Below, piece after piece: positions 16,476 through 30,029 of a stretch of 64,000 bases of DNA. The notes beneath the pieces are model-generated. The model made no database searches. It worked only from the letters and a program-made list of their open reading frames with translations, and was not told the origin of the DNA. The position numbers were made by a program, and so were the translations under genes. The DNA is from Loktanella sp. IMCC34160. GTDB lineage: Bacteria; Pseudomonadota; Alphaproteobacteria; Rhodobacterales; Rhodobacteraceae. Each line of letters opens with the position of its first letter. The first letter of the stretch is position 1. The DNA is taken from contig NZ_SELP01000004.1 of NCBI RefSeq assembly GCF_004145845.1, positions 186,001-250,000 on the forward strand, given 5' to 3'.

Positions 16476-17698
16476 TGGCGGCAAAGGGATTCGGGGCGTC
16501 GCCCCGCCGGTCGTCCTATGACGTGGTGATTATTGGCGGCGCGATCATGGGATCGTCGACCGCTTGGTGGCTGACACAGAACCCGGATTTCGACGGGTCG
16601 ATCCTCGTCCTTGAACGCGACCCCAGCTATGCGTGGTGTTCCACGGCCCACACGAATTCCTGCATCCGGCAGCAGTTCTCGATGGACCTGAACATTCGCA
16701 TGTCGCAGTTCACCGCCGATTTCATTCGCGACCTGCGCGCCAACATGGGCGGTGACGATCGGGTGCCGAACCTGACGGTGCAGAATTACGGCTACCTTTA
16801 CCTTGCCGACAGTGAAGGCTTTGCCGATGTGCTGCGCGCCAACCAGCAGGTGCAACTGGCCGCCGGGGCCGAAACCGAGCTTTTGACCGCCGACCAGATT
16901 GCCGCGCGCTATCCGTTTTATCAGCTGGACGATATCGTCCTTGGCTCCATCAACACCCGCGACGAAGGGTATTGGGATGGGGGCACCCTGTTCGAATGGT
17001 TCCGGCGCAAGGCGATGGAACAGGGCGCGGAATATGTCGCGGCCGAGGTGACGGGCATGACCCTGAACGCCGCCGGGACACGGGTGGACAGCGTGACCCT
17101 CGCCTGCGGAGAGGTCGTGTCCTGCGGTCATCTGGTCAACGCCTCGGGTCCCCGCGCGGCCCGTACCGCCGCCATGGCGGGGATCGACATCCCGGTAGAG
17201 CCGCGCAAGCGCTACACCTGGGTCTTCACCGCCGAGAACCCGATCGACATGGACCTGCCGCTGACGATCGACCCCTCGGGCGTTCATGTGCGGCAGGACG
17301 GACCGACAACCTATCTGGCGGGCAGCAAGGGCGACCCGGACCCGGCCGCAGACCCTGCCGATTTCACGATGGACCACGGATTGTGGGAAAATACCGTCTG
17401 GCCCGCCATCGCCAGCCGCATCCCGCAGTTCGAAGCGATCCGGGTGATCAACGAATGGACCGGGCAATATGCCTATAACCTGCTGGACCAGAACGCCATT
17501 CTGGGTCCGCACGACCGGGTTGAAAACTTCCTGTTCCAGAACGGATTTTCCGGGCACGGTTTGCAGCAGTCCCCCGCCATGGGGCGCGGCATGTCAGAGC
17601 TGATCACCTATGGCGGATATCGCACCTTCGATCTGTCGCCTTTCGCCTATGACCGGATCGCCGAGGGCCGTCCGATCCTTGAACGCGCCGTGATCTGA
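16475..17698 (+). CDS. FAD-dependent oxidoreductase, DadA/sarcosine oxidase-like
   Basis: The 407-residue flavoprotein has an N-terminal dinucleotide-binding motif (YDVVIIGGAIMGSSTAWWL, about 15-33) and ERDPSYAWCSTAHTNSCIRQQFS, the DAO-superfamily region. It also has NEWTGQYAYNLLDQNAILGP and FQNGFSGHGLQQSPAMGRGMSELI at the C terminus, typical of sarcosine/dimethylglycine oxidase-like proteins. It should oxidise a secondary or N-methylated amino acid. Coupled to hyuAB, it may process the amino acid released after ring opening, for example sarcosine from N-methylhydantoin; this is inference. Confidence 0.82.
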   Translation: MAAKGFGASPRRSSYDVVIIGGAIMGSSTAWWLTQNPDFDGSILVLERDPSYAWCSTAHTNSCIRQQFSMDLNIRMSQFTADFIRDLRANMGGDDRVPNLTVQNYGYLYLADSEGFADVLRANQQVQLAAGAETELLTADQIAARYPFYQLDDIVLGSINTRDEGYWDGGTLFEWFRRKAMEQGAEYVAAEVTGMTLNAAGTRVDSVTLACGEVVSCGHLVNASGPRAARTAAMAGIDIPVEPRKRYTWVFTAENPIDMDLPLTIDPSGVHVRQDGPTTYLAGSKGDPDPAADPADFTMDHGLWENTVWPAIASRIPQFEAIRVINEWTGQYAYNLLDQNAILGPHDRVENFLFQNGFSGHGLQQSPAMGRGMSELITYGGYRTFDLSPFAYDRIAEGRPILERAVI

Positions 17699-17790
17699 AC
17701 CGACCCCACCCTATGCGCATGGTGCAAGGCGGGTTTCCGGTTGGGGGGCTATCGCGCTATCCTTTCGGTCTATATTGACTCCAAAAATCA

Positions 17791-17804
17791 TGTTAACGCT
17801 AACA
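17791..17804. promoter_or_regulatory. LacI-family-type operator upstream of glgB
   Basis: TGTTAACGCTAACA is a 14-bp near-perfect palindrome with a central CG, the usual form of LacI/GalR-family operators. A TTGACT at 17775-17780 could be the -35 element, putting this site over the -10 region, so a sugar-responsive repressor of the glycogen operon is plausible. No LacI gene is in the window. Confidence 0.6.
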
Positions 17805-17849
17805 GCGGCGACATGGTACATGCTGTGACGCAACGGGAGGAAATCAATA

Positions 17850-20042
17850 ATGGCCGCCAAAAACGGGCCCGCATTCCTGACGCAGGAGGATATCGACCGG
17901 CTGTCTGCCGGGCGGCATGACCGGCCGTTCGACGTGCTGGGTCTGCACCGCGATGGTGGGGCCAATTGGGTGACCGCCTTTTTGCCCGGCGCGACCGCCG
18001 TGAATGCGATCTGCGGCAAGACAACGACGACCCTTACCGCACTGGGGGGCGACGTGTTTTCCGGAAAGATTCGGGGCAAGACCTATAGCCTTGCGGCGAC
18101 CTACGCGGATGGGTCCGAACACCGGTTTGAAGACCCCTACCGGTTCGGTCCGGTCATGGGCGAGTTGGATCAATACCTGATCGGCGAAGGCACCCATTAT
18201 CGCCTGTGGGAGGCGCTGGGCGCCCATGTCATGACCCATGAAAAGGTCGCGGGCACCCATTTCGCCGTCTGGGCCCCGAATGCCGCCCGGGTATCGATTG
18301 TGGGCGACTTCAACGGCTGGGACGGGCGCGGCAACCCGATGCGCCGGGTCGGCAACACCGGAGTCTGGGAAATCTTCCTGCCGGGCGTGGGCGATGGGGC
18401 AACCTATAAATATGAAATCATCGACCCCCACGGCGGCCTGCATCTGAAGGCAGACCCGACGGGCTTTGGCGCGCAACATCCGCCCGAAACCGCCTCGGTC
18501 GTGCGGGACATCGCGGGCTATGGCTGGAAAGACGCCAAATGGATGAAGACCCGCGCGGCGGCGAACGACCGGCGCGCCCCGATTTCGATCTACGAGGTGC
18601 ACCTCGGGTCGTGGAAGCGGCGCTATGACGATGGTGGCCGCCCGTTGTCCTACAAGGAGCTGGCCAAGGAACTTGTGGCCTACGCCAAGGACATGGGATT
18701 TACCCACCTTGAATTCCTGCCGGTCTCGGAATTCCCGTTCGACGGGTCATGGGGCTATCAGCCGGTGGGCATGTATGCCCCGACCATCCGCTTTGGTCCG
18801 CCGCACGAATTCCGCGATCTGATCGAGGCCGCCCATGCCGAAGGCCTTGGGGTGCTGATCGACTGGGTGCCGGGACATTTCCCCGCCGACGCGCATGGAC
18901 TGGGCCGGTTCGACGGAACCGCGCTGTATGAACACGCCGATCCGCGCGAGGGGTTCCATCAGGACTGGAACACGCTGATCTACAACTATGGCCGGACCGA
19001 GGTGAAGAACTACCTTGTGGCCAACGCCCTGTATTGGCTGGAAGAATACCACATCGACGGGCTGCGGGTGGATGCGGTGGCATCCATGCTGTACCGCGAC
19101 TATTCCCGCGACGATGGCCAATGGATTCCGAACAAGGACGGTGGCCGCGAAAACTACGAAGCCATCGACTTCATGAAGGCGATGAACGTCGAAGCCTATG
19201 GCCGCCACGACGGGATCATGACCGTGGCCGAGGAAAGCACCAGCTTTCCGGGCGTGTCGCGGCCGGTGGACGTGGGCGGCCTTGGTTTCGGGTTCAAATG
19301 GAACATGGGGTGGATGAACGACACCCTGCGCTACATCGAAAAAGACCCGATCTATCGCAAGTATGACCACCATCTGCTGACCTTCCCGATCGACTGGGCC
19401 TTCAGCGAAAACTTCATCCTGCCGATCAGCCACGACGAAGTGGTGCATGGCAAAGGGTCGATGCTGGAAAAGATGCCCGGCAACGGCTGGGAGAAATTCG
19501 CTAACCTGCGGGCCTACTACGGCTACATGTGGACTTTCCCCGGCAAGAAGCTGCTGTTCATGGGCTGCGAAATCGCGCAGGCCCATGAATGGAAACATGA
19601 CGAACAGATCGACTGGGCCAGTTTGGCCGATCCGGCCCATGCCGGCATCCAGCGCCTGATCCGCGATCTGAACCAACTATATCGGGATGTTCCGGCGCTG
19701 CATGTGAACGATTGCGATCCCGCCGGGTTCGAATGGATCGACGGTGGCAACAGCGAAGAGTCGGTCCTGACCTTCATGCGCAAGGGCGAGGCGGGCGACC
19801 CGCCGGTTCTGGTCGCCCTGAACCTGACGCCCGTAGAGCGCAGCAGTTTCCGGATTGGGGTGCCCCTGACCGGACAATGGGACGAAATCATGAATACCGA
19901 CGCCAGCATCTATGGCGGCGGCAACCGGGGCAATCTGGGCGGGGTCGTTGCGACGGATACGCCCGCCAATGGCCGCCCCGCATCCATCGAAGTCACCTTG
20001 CCGCCCCTGTCGGCGGTTGTTTTCCGGGCCGCAAAAGGCTGA
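17850..20042 (+). CDS. glgB: 1,4-alpha-glucan branching enzyme GlgB
   Basis: The 730-residue protein has the GlgB layout: two N-terminal CBM48-type domains (about 20-110 and 125-215, with [22 protein letters not shown]), the GH13 catalytic domain with [16 protein letters not shown] (nucleophile Asp), [14 protein letters not shown] (acid/base Glu) and [13 protein letters not shown] (transition-state Asp), and a C-terminal beta domain. It makes alpha-1,6 branches in glycogen. GGGAGG precedes the ATG. It is the first gene of glgB-C-A-X-pgm. Confidence 0.95.
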   Translation: MAAKNGPAFLTQEDIDRLSAGRHDRPFDVLGLHRDGGANWVTAFLPGATAVNAICGKTTTTLTALGGDVFSGKIRGKTYSLAATYADGSEHRFEDPYRFGPVMGELDQYLIGEGTHYRLWEALGAHVMTHEKVAGTHFAVWAPNAARVSIVGDFNGWDGRGNPMRRVGNTGVWEIFLPGVGDGATYKYEIIDPHGGLHLKADPTGFGAQHPPETASVVRDIAGYGWKDAKWMKTRAAANDRRAPISIYEVHLGSWKRRYDDGGRPLSYKELAKELVAYAKDMGFTHLEFLPVSEFPFDGSWGYQPVGMYAPTIRFGPPHEFRDLIEAAHAEGLGVLIDWVPGHFPADAHGLGRFDGTALYEHADPREGFHQDWNTLIYNYGRTEVKNYLVANALYWLEEYHIDGLRVDAVASMLYRDYSRDDGQWIPNKDGGRENYEAIDFMKAMNVEAYGRHDGIMTVAEESTSFPGVSRPVDVGGLGFGFKWNMGWMNDTLRYIEKDPIYRKYDHHLLTFPIDWAFSENFILPISHDEVVHGKGSMLEKMPGNGWEKFANLRAYYGYMWTFPGKKLLFMGCEIAQAHEWKHDEQIDWASLADPAHAGIQRLIRDLNQLYRDVPALHVNDCDPAGFEWIDGGNSEESVLTFMRKGEAGDPPVLVALNLTPVERSSFRIGVPLTGQWDEIMNTDASIYGGGNRGNLGGVVATDTPANGRPASIEVTLPPLSAVVFRAAKG

Positions 20043-20058
20043 AGAAGGGGAGAGAGAC

Positions 20059-21321
20059 ATGCAACCTACCACACGACGTCTGAGCCAACGGTCGATGGCC
20101 TTTGTTCTTGCCGGGGGTCGCGGCAGCCGGCTTCATGAACTGACTGACCGCCGGGTGAAACCGGCCGTCTATTTCGGCGGCAAGACCCGGATTATCGACT
20201 TTGCCCTGTCGAACGCGATGAACTCCGGTATCCGTAAGATCGCGCTGGCGACCCAATACAAGGCCCATAGCCTGATCCGCCACGTGCAGCGAGGCTGGAG
20301 CTTTTTCCGGGCCGAACGCAATGAATTCCTAGACATCCTGCCCGCCTCGCAGCGGGTGGACGAAGGCATGTGGTATCGCGGCACGGCCGATGCCGTGGCC
20401 CAGAACATCGACATCGTCGACAGCTACAACATCGACTACATCGTGATCCTTGCGGGCGACCACATCTACAAGATGGACTACGAACTGATGCTGCAACAGC
20501 ATGTCGAGTCCAAGGCCGACGTGACCATCGGCTGCCTGACTGTCCCGCGGATGGAGGCCACCGCCTTTGGCGTGATGGCGACCGATGCGACCGGGCAGAT
20601 CACCTCTTTCCTTGAAAAGCCCAAAGATCCGCCCGCGACCCCGGAAGACCCGGATCAGGCGCTCGCCTCGATGGGGATCTATGTCTTCAACTGGAAGTTC
20701 CTGCGTGAACTGCTGTTGAAAGACGCCGAAGATCCGAATTCCAGCCATGATTTTGGCAATGACCTGATCCCCGAGATCGTCAAGAACGGCAAGGCCGTGG
20801 CCCACCGGTTCACCGAAAGCTGCGTGCGCCACCCCGAGGCAAGCGCCTATTGGAAGGACGTGGGTACCGTCGATGCCTTCTGGGAGGCGAACATCGACCT
20901 GACCAACTTCACCCCGGAACTGAACCTTTGGGACCCGGAGTGGCCGATCTGGACCTATGCCGAAAGCGTTCCGCCCGCGAAATTCATCCACGACGAAAAA
21001 GACCGCCGTGGGGTCGCGATTTCGTCGATGGTGTCGGGCGGCTGCATCATTTCGGGGACCGAGGTGCGCAATTCGCTTCTGTTCACCGAGGTGCACACCA
21101 ATTCCTACGCCGTCCTCGACCACGCGGTCGTCCTGCCTTATGTGACCGTGAACCGGCACGCCCGGCTGCGGAAATGCGTGATTGACCGGGGGGTTATCAT
21201 CCCCGAAGGGCTTGTGGTCGGCGAAGACCCGACAGAAGATGCAAAGTGGTTCCGCGTGACGCCCAAGGGCACCACGCTGATCACCCAAGACATGCTGGAC
21301 AAGAGAGCAGCCTCCAAATGA
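20059..21321 (+). CDS. glgC: Glucose-1-phosphate adenylyltransferase GlgC
   Basis: The 420-residue ADP-glucose pyrophosphorylase starts with the nucleotide-binding motif [29 protein letters not shown] and has [21 protein letters not shown] and a C-terminal left-handed beta-helix region (about 300-420, [18 protein letters not shown]). It makes ADP-glucose, the committed step of bacterial glycogen synthesis, and is normally under allosteric control. GGGGAGAGAG precedes the ATG at 20059. The stop overlaps the glgA start by 4 bp (ATGA). Confidence 0.95.
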   Translation: MQPTTRRLSQRSMAFVLAGGRGSRLHELTDRRVKPAVYFGGKTRIIDFALSNAMNSGIRKIALATQYKAHSLIRHVQRGWSFFRAERNEFLDILPASQRVDEGMWYRGTADAVAQNIDIVDSYNIDYIVILAGDHIYKMDYELMLQQHVESKADVTIGCLTVPRMEATAFGVMATDATGQITSFLEKPKDPPATPEDPDQALASMGIYVFNWKFLRELLLKDAEDPNSSHDFGNDLIPEIVKNGKAVAHRFTESCVRHPEASAYWKDVGTVDAFWEANIDLTNFTPELNLWDPEWPIWTYAESVPPAKFIHDEKDRRGVAISSMVSGGCIISGTEVRNSLLFTEVHTNSYAVLDHAVVLPYVTVNRHARLRKCVIDRGVIIPEGLVVGEDPTEDAKWFRVTPKGTTLITQDMLDKRAASK

Positions 21322-22739
21322 TCGACGTCCTTTCTGTCGTTTCGGAATGTGCGCCACTGGTAAAGACCGGGGGGCTGGCCGATGTGGCCGGTGCCCTGCC
21401 AGGGGCCCTGACATCGGAAGGGGTGCGGATGCGCACCCTTCTGCCTGGATACCCGGTGGTCATGGCCGCCGCGGCCGGGGCCGACGTGGCGATGGAAATC
21501 GACGATCTGTTTGGCGGCCCGGCCAAGGTGCGCGAGGCGACCGTGGCAGGGCTGGACCTGCTGATCCTTGACGCGCCACATCTTTATGATCGGCCCGGCA
21601 GCATCTATCTTGCGCCCCATGGCGGCGATTGGTCGGACAACCCGGAACGGTTCGCCGCCCTGTCCTGGGTCGCGGCCCGGATCGCCGCGCATGGCATCGG
21701 CGGCTGGCATCCGGCCATCCTGCATGGCCACGACTGGCAGGCGGGGCTGATGTGCGAATACCTCCACGACGCCGGGGCCAAAGGCGTCCGCACGGTGATG
21801 ACGATCCACAACATTGCCTTCCACGGCATCGCGCCGGCGGCCAAGCTGCGCCAGCTTCGGCTGGATCCGGCCCGGTTTACGCCGGAAGGGTTTGAATACT
21901 GGGGCAATATCTCGGCCCTCAAGGCGGGGTTGATGGGGGCGGACCGGCTGACCACGGTGTCCCCGACCTATGCCGAAGAACTGATGACGCCCGAATTCGG
22001 GATGGGGCTGGATGGGGTGATGCGCGACCGCCGCGCCGACCTGTCGGGCATCCTGAATGGCATCGACGAAGATGTCTGGAACCCCGCGACCGACAGTCAG
22101 ATTGCGCCCTACAAAACCCCCAAGGGCAAGGCCAAGGCCAAGGCGGCGCTGCGGGAAGAATTCTGCCTGCCTGACGCCGATGGCCCCCTGTGCTGCGTCG
22201 TCTCGCGTCTGACCGAACAGAAGGGCCTCGACCTGCTGATCGAGGCGCTGCCGGCCTTGTTGGAACGGGGCGGACAACTGGCGCTTCTGGGCAGCGGCGA
22301 CGCCGCGCTGGAAGAGGCGTTCCGTCAGGCCGCCAATCACGAAAACGTCGCGGTGCGGATCGGCTATGATGAAGGCCTGTCGCACCGGCTGATCGCTGGG
22401 TCGGACGCAATCCTTGTGCCGTCCCGGTTCGAACCCTGCGGGCTGACCCAGCTTTATGGGCTGCGTTACGGCACGGTGCCGCTGGTCGCCCTGACCGGCG
22501 GGCTGGCCGATACGGTGATCAACGCCTCGCCCGCCGCGATGGCCAAGGGCGTGGCGACCGGGGTGCAGTTCCATCCGATCACGGCGGGCGCGCTGACCAA
22601 TGCGCTGACCCGCCTGTGCGATCTGTTCGCCGATCCGGACACATGGGACGCGCTGCAAAAGAACGCGATGGCGCAACCGGTCGGCTGGGGCACCTCGGCC
22701 GCGCGGTATGCGGCCCTTTACAAGGATCTGTTGGCCTGA
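21318..22739 (+). CDS. glgA: Glycogen synthase GlgA (ADP-glucose type)
   Basis: The 473-residue GT5 glycogen synthase has the N-terminal ADP-glucose-binding motif [16 protein letters not shown] (about 16-31), [16 protein letters not shown], and the C-terminal GT-B signature [24 protein letters not shown] around 378-401. It transfers glucose from ADP-glucose to growing alpha-1,4 chains. Translation is coupled to glgC through the ATGA overlap, and glgX starts 2 bp after the stop, so the three are co-expressed. Confidence 0.95.
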   Translation: MIDVLSVVSECAPLVKTGGLADVAGALPGALTSEGVRMRTLLPGYPVVMAAAAGADVAMEIDDLFGGPAKVREATVAGLDLLILDAPHLYDRPGSIYLAPHGGDWSDNPERFAALSWVAARIAAHGIGGWHPAILHGHDWQAGLMCEYLHDAGAKGVRTVMTIHNIAFHGIAPAAKLRQLRLDPARFTPEGFEYWGNISALKAGLMGADRLTTVSPTYAEELMTPEFGMGLDGVMRDRRADLSGILNGIDEDVWNPATDSQIAPYKTPKGKAKAKAALREEFCLPDADGPLCCVVSRLTEQKGLDLLIEALPALLERGGQLALLGSGDAALEEAFRQAANHENVAVRIGYDEGLSHRLIAGSDAILVPSRFEPCGLTQLYGLRYGTVPLVALTGGLADTVINASPAAMAKGVATGVQFHPITAGALTNALTRLCDLFADPDTWDALQKNAMAQPVGWGTSAARYAALYKDLLA

Positions 22740-22741
22740 CC

Positions 22742-26469
<3,728 letters not shown>

Positions 26470-26471
26470 GA

Positions 26472-26590
26472 AGGTTTTGCGCCGCCTTCGGCGTCGCCGG
26501 GGGCGCGGGCCTGCGGCCCGCGCGGGAGGGGCGCTGCCCCTCTGGCCCGGTCGGGCCATTCACCCCGGGATATTTGTGACCCAAAGAAGG
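26472..26590. repeat. Multi-hairpin intergenic repeat, copy B (about 119 bp)
   Basis: This is the second copy of the element at 5937-6056, in the same orientation and differing at about five positions plus a one-base length change near the end (TTTGTGACC against TTTATCGACC). It fills the gap between pgm and the GatZ-like gene almost exactly. Its four hairpins directly follow the pgm stop, so it may terminate or stabilise the glycogen transcript. The AAGAAGG at its end also lies where a ribosome-binding site for the next gene would be. Confidence 0.8.
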
Positions 26591-26598
26591 AAGAAGAC

Positions 26599-27855
26599 AT
26601 GATCCCAGTTCATGACCTGATTGCCCGCAACCGGGCGGGTGAGCGGCTGGGGCTGCCGTGCTATTGCACGGCCAATGATCATGTTCTTCGGGCGATCCTG
26701 TCCCATGCCGCCCACGCCGGCGTTCCGACGGTGATCGAGGCGACCTGCAATCAGGTCAATCAGGAGGGCGGCTATACCGGCATGACCCCGCGCGACTTTA
26801 TCGGCTGGGTCGGGTCGATGGCCGAGGCGGCGGGCGTGCCGCAAGGCCAGCTGATCCTGGGTGGCGATCACCTTGGGCCGAACCCATGGCGGGATGCACC
26901 ACTGGACAAGGCCATGGACAAGGCCCGCGCCCTTGTCCGGGATTATGTCGAGGCTGGGTTCACCAAGATCCACCTTGACGCCAGCATGGCCTGTGGCGGC
27001 GAAGCCCCGCCGAGTTTCGAGCAGATCGCACAACGCGCCGCCGATCTTTGCGCCGTGGCCGAGGCCCACGCTCCGGACCCGGCCCGCCTGATCTATGTGA
27101 TCGGGACCGAGGTGCCGATCCCCGGGGGCGAGACCGAGGAACCCGACGCGCTGGACGTCACTTCGGTGCCGCGGTTTCGCGACACGATCGAGACGCACCG
27201 TGCCGCCTGGGCCGCGCGCGGGCTGGATGACGCCTGGGGCCGGATCGTATCGGTCGTGACCCAGCCCGGTGTCGATTTCGGCCATACGACGGTCTACCCG
27301 TTCGTGCCAGAAAAGGCCCGCCCGCTAAGCGATGCCATCACGCAGGAACCGGGCCTGACGTTCGAGGCGCATTCGACGGACTACCAATCGACCGGCGCCC
27401 TGTCAGACCTAGTCGCCGGGCATTTCTTCTTTCTGAAGGTCGGCCCCGAACTGACCTTCCGGTTTCGCGAGGCGGTCTGGGCGCTGGCCGGTCTGGCCGC
27501 GCAGCTGCCGGACTATGATGGCCCGGATATCCGCGCGGTTCTGACCGATCGGATGGCCGCCGAGCCCGCCCATTGGAACGCCTATTACTCTGGCGGCGCC
27601 GAGGTGGTCGATCTGTTGAAGATCTACAGCTACAGCGACCGGATCCGCTACTATTGGTCCGATCCGGTTGTCGCGCAGGCTTTAGCGGATATGCTGGCCG
27701 TGCTGTCCCGGCTGACCCTGCCCGAAACGCTTGTCTCGCAAGCCTTTACCGGACTGGAGTTCGGGGAAATGCCGACCGGGGCGGAGGCGCTGATCGAACG
27801 GCACATCCTGCGCTGCGTCGACAGGTATTCCCGCGCCGCCGGACTTCTGCGTTAG
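26599..27855 (+). CDS. GatZ/KbaZ-type protein (tagatose-bisphosphate aldolase subunit family)
   Basis: The 418-residue protein matches the COG4573 family. Visible segments are CTANDHVLRAILSHA, VIEATCNQVNQEGGYTGMTP, LILGGDHLGPNPWRD, FTKIHLDASMACGG, VIGTEVPIPGG and EAHSTDYQS. In enteric bacteria GatZ/KbaZ is the non-catalytic partner of the GatY/KbaY aldolase. No gatY/kbaY is present in this window. Orphan members elsewhere have been assigned D-tagatose 6-phosphate 4-epimerase activity in sugar-alcohol catabolism, which seems the better guess. GAAGGAAGAAG precedes the ATG. Confidence 0.8.
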   Translation: MIPVHDLIARNRAGERLGLPCYCTANDHVLRAILSHAAHAGVPTVIEATCNQVNQEGGYTGMTPRDFIGWVGSMAEAAGVPQGQLILGGDHLGPNPWRDAPLDKAMDKARALVRDYVEAGFTKIHLDASMACGGEAPPSFEQIAQRAADLCAVAEAHAPDPARLIYVIGTEVPIPGGETEEPDALDVTSVPRFRDTIETHRAAWAARGLDDAWGRIVSVVTQPGVDFGHTTVYPFVPEKARPLSDAITQEPGLTFEAHSTDYQSTGALSDLVAGHFFFLKVGPELTFRFREAVWALAGLAAQLPDYDGPDIRAVLTDRMAAEPAHWNAYYSGGAEVVDLLKIYSYSDRIRYYWSDPVVAQALADMLAVLSRLTLPETLVSQAFTGLEFGEMPTGAEALIERHILRCVDRYSRAAGLLR

Positions 27856-27932
27856 CCCCCGTCTTTCCGGTTGTGCTTTGCTGCCCGCTGCCCAAGATTG
27901 GCACCGGCAAGTCCAGCACGAGGGAGACGGCG

Positions 27933-28772
27933 ATGACCACAGAGGCATTCGACCCGGAAAGCGATGGCGCGAAGATGCGCTTTGACGAGGCGATGTCCTA
28001 TGGCGACTACCTGAAGATCGACGATATCCTGTCGCTTCAGGCCCCGCTGAGCCCCGCCCATGATGAATTGCTGTTCATCATCCAGCACCAGACCAGCGAG
28101 CTGTGGATGAAACTGGCGATCCACGAGCTGTCCGCCGCGCGCGTGGCGCTTGAGACCGGGGAGATGCCCGCGATGTTCAAGATGCTGGCCCGTGTCAGCC
28201 GCATCTTCGAACAGCTTAACAGTGCGTGGGACGTGCTGCGCACCATGACACCTGCCGATTACACGCGGTTTCGGGAAACCCTTGGCAATTCCTCCGGGTT
28301 CCAATCCTACCAATACCGGATGATCGAATTCATTCTGGGCAACCGCAACGCCAACATGTTGCGCCCTCATGCCCATGTGCCGAAGGTGCATGACTGGCTT
28401 GCCGCTGAATTGGCCCGCCCCAGTTTCTATGATGACGTCGTCGCCTATCTGTTTCAGGGGGTTTATGGCAGCCTGGACCGGATGCCCGCCCCGACGCTGA
28501 ACGCCCCGCATGAGGCGCAAGACGAGATTCAGGAGGCCTGGGCAACCGTCTACCGCGACGTGGACCGCTACTGGACCCTGTACGAACTGGGCGAGAAACT
28601 GGTGGACCTTGAAGACTATTTCCGCCGCTGGCGGTTCAACCACGTCACCACGGTGGAGCGGGTGATCGGGTTCAAGCGCGGCACCGGCGGAACCTCTGGC
28701 GTGCAATACCTGCGCCGGATGCTTGGGGTCGAGCTGTTCCCCGAATTGTGGAATGTCCGGGGAGAATTGTGA
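27933..28772 (+). CDS. kynA: Tryptophan 2,3-dioxygenase
   Basis: The 279-residue heme dioxygenase opens the indole ring of tryptophan to N-formylkynurenine. Landmarks are MSYGDYLKIDDILSLQ, LLFIIQHQTSELWMKL with the distal-side His, NSSGFQSYQYRMIEFILGNRN, and near the C terminus the proximal heme-ligand region FNHVTTVERVIGFKRGTGGTSG. The ATG at 27933 lies behind GAGGGAG. An in-frame upstream extension of about 120 codons overlaps the preceding gene and is not part of it. kynU follows after 1 bp. Confidence 0.95.
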   Translation: MTTEAFDPESDGAKMRFDEAMSYGDYLKIDDILSLQAPLSPAHDELLFIIQHQTSELWMKLAIHELSAARVALETGEMPAMFKMLARVSRIFEQLNSAWDVLRTMTPADYTRFRETLGNSSGFQSYQYRMIEFILGNRNANMLRPHAHVPKVHDWLAAELARPSFYDDVVAYLFQGVYGSLDRMPAPTLNAPHEAQDEIQEAWATVYRDVDRYWTLYELGEKLVDLEDYFRRWRFNHVTTVERVIGFKRGTGGTSGVQYLRRMLGVELFPELWNVRGEL

Positions 28773-28773
28773 G

Positions 28774-29967
28774 ATGGGTGTGACCCTGCCGAGAAAAGAC
28801 CTGTTCGATATCCCAGAGGGGGTCATCTATCTGGATGGCAATTCGCTTGGGGTCTTGCCCTGTGGCGCCGCGGACCGCGCGGCAAAGGTGATCGGGCAGG
28901 AGTGGGGCCAGCAGTTGATCCGGGCCTGGAACAGCGCCGGATGGATGGACCTGCCGCGCGTGGTGGGCGACCGGATCGCAGCGCTGATCGGCGCGCCGGA
29001 AGGGTCGGTCGCGACCGGCGACACATTGTCGATCAAGGTCTATCAGGCGCTGGATGCGGCCTTGAAGATGCGCCCGGACCGGCGGGTCATCCTGTCCGAC
29101 AATGGCAATTTTCCGACCGATCTTTACATGGCGCAGGGGTTGATCGGGACCATCGGCAAGGGGTACGCGCTGCGCACCCCCGCGCCCGAGGATGTCGCCG
29201 CCGCCATTACCGAAGATGTCGCCGTGGTGATGCTGACCCATGTCGATTACCGGTCGGGCCGGATGCACGACATGATGGCGATCACCGAAGCGGCCCATGC
29301 GGCGGGTGCGGTGATGATCTGGGATCTTGCCCATTCCGCCGGGGCGCTGGACCTTGATATCGCCGGGTCGGGGGCCGAATTCGCGGTGGGCTGCAGCTAC
29401 AAATACCTGAATGGCGGGCCGGGTGCGCCCGCCTTCATCTATGCCCGTCCCGATATCGTCGATGGGATCGACCCGGCCCTGTCCGGCTGGTTGGGCCATG
29501 ATGCGCCTTTCGCGATGGAACTGGGCTATCGCCCGGCCATGTCGACCGAGCGGCTGCGCGTCGGCACCCCGCCGATCCTGCAATTGTCGGTCCTGCAAGA
29601 GGCGCTGACGGTCTGGGACGGGGTGGATATGGGCGACCTGCGGGCGGCGTCGATGCGGCTGGGCGACCTGTTCATCGCCGAGGTCGAGGCGCGTTGCCCC
29701 ACGCTGACCCTTGCCTCGCCCCGCGATGCCACGCAGCGGGGCAGCCAGGTATCCTTTGCTTTCGAAAACGGCTATGCCGCGATGCAGGCCCTGATCGACC
29801 GGGGCGTGATCGGCGACTTCCGGGCGCCTGATATCATGCGGTTCGGCTTCACCCCTCTGTATATCGACGAAGGCGATGTGATAGCCGCGGCAAAGATCAT
29901 GGCCGATGTGCTGGACACAGAGGCGTGGAAAGATCCGAAATACCAGACCCGGTCGCGGGTCACCTGA
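28774..29967 (+). CDS. kynU: Kynureninase
   Basis: The 397-residue PLP enzyme cleaves kynurenine to anthranilate and alanine. Visible are IYLDGNSLGVLPCGA at the N terminus, the phosphate-binding region with GDTLSIKVYQAL, DLAHSAGALDLDI (PLP-ring Asp and His), the PLP-lysine in VGCSYKYLNGGPGAPAFIYA, and an RVGTPPILQLSVL segment. Only 1 bp separates it from kynA, so the pair forms a short operon. The formamidase step between them (kynB) is not in the window. Confidence 0.94.
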   Translation: MGVTLPRKDLFDIPEGVIYLDGNSLGVLPCGAADRAAKVIGQEWGQQLIRAWNSAGWMDLPRVVGDRIAALIGAPEGSVATGDTLSIKVYQALDAALKMRPDRRVILSDNGNFPTDLYMAQGLIGTIGKGYALRTPAPEDVAAAITEDVAVVMLTHVDYRSGRMHDMMAITEAAHAAGAVMIWDLAHSAGALDLDIAGSGAEFAVGCSYKYLNGGPGAPAFIYARPDIVDGIDPALSGWLGHDAPFAMELGYRPAMSTERLRVGTPPILQLSVLQEALTVWDGVDMGDLRAASMRLGDLFIAEVEARCPTLTLASPRDATQRGSQVSFAFENGYAAMQALIDRGVIGDFRAPDIMRFGFTPLYIDEGDVIAAAKIMADVLDTEAWKDPKYQTRSRVT

Positions 29968-30029
29968 GGGATGCGCGCGGACGGAAAGTGGTGGCGATTG
30001 GGTATGGGTAACATGGTGAGGCGCAGAGC

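Noticed and set aside
27573-27932. A 120-codon N-terminal extension of kynA
   Set aside because: It overlaps the end of the GatZ-like gene in another frame, and family start and ribosome-binding site both favour 27933.
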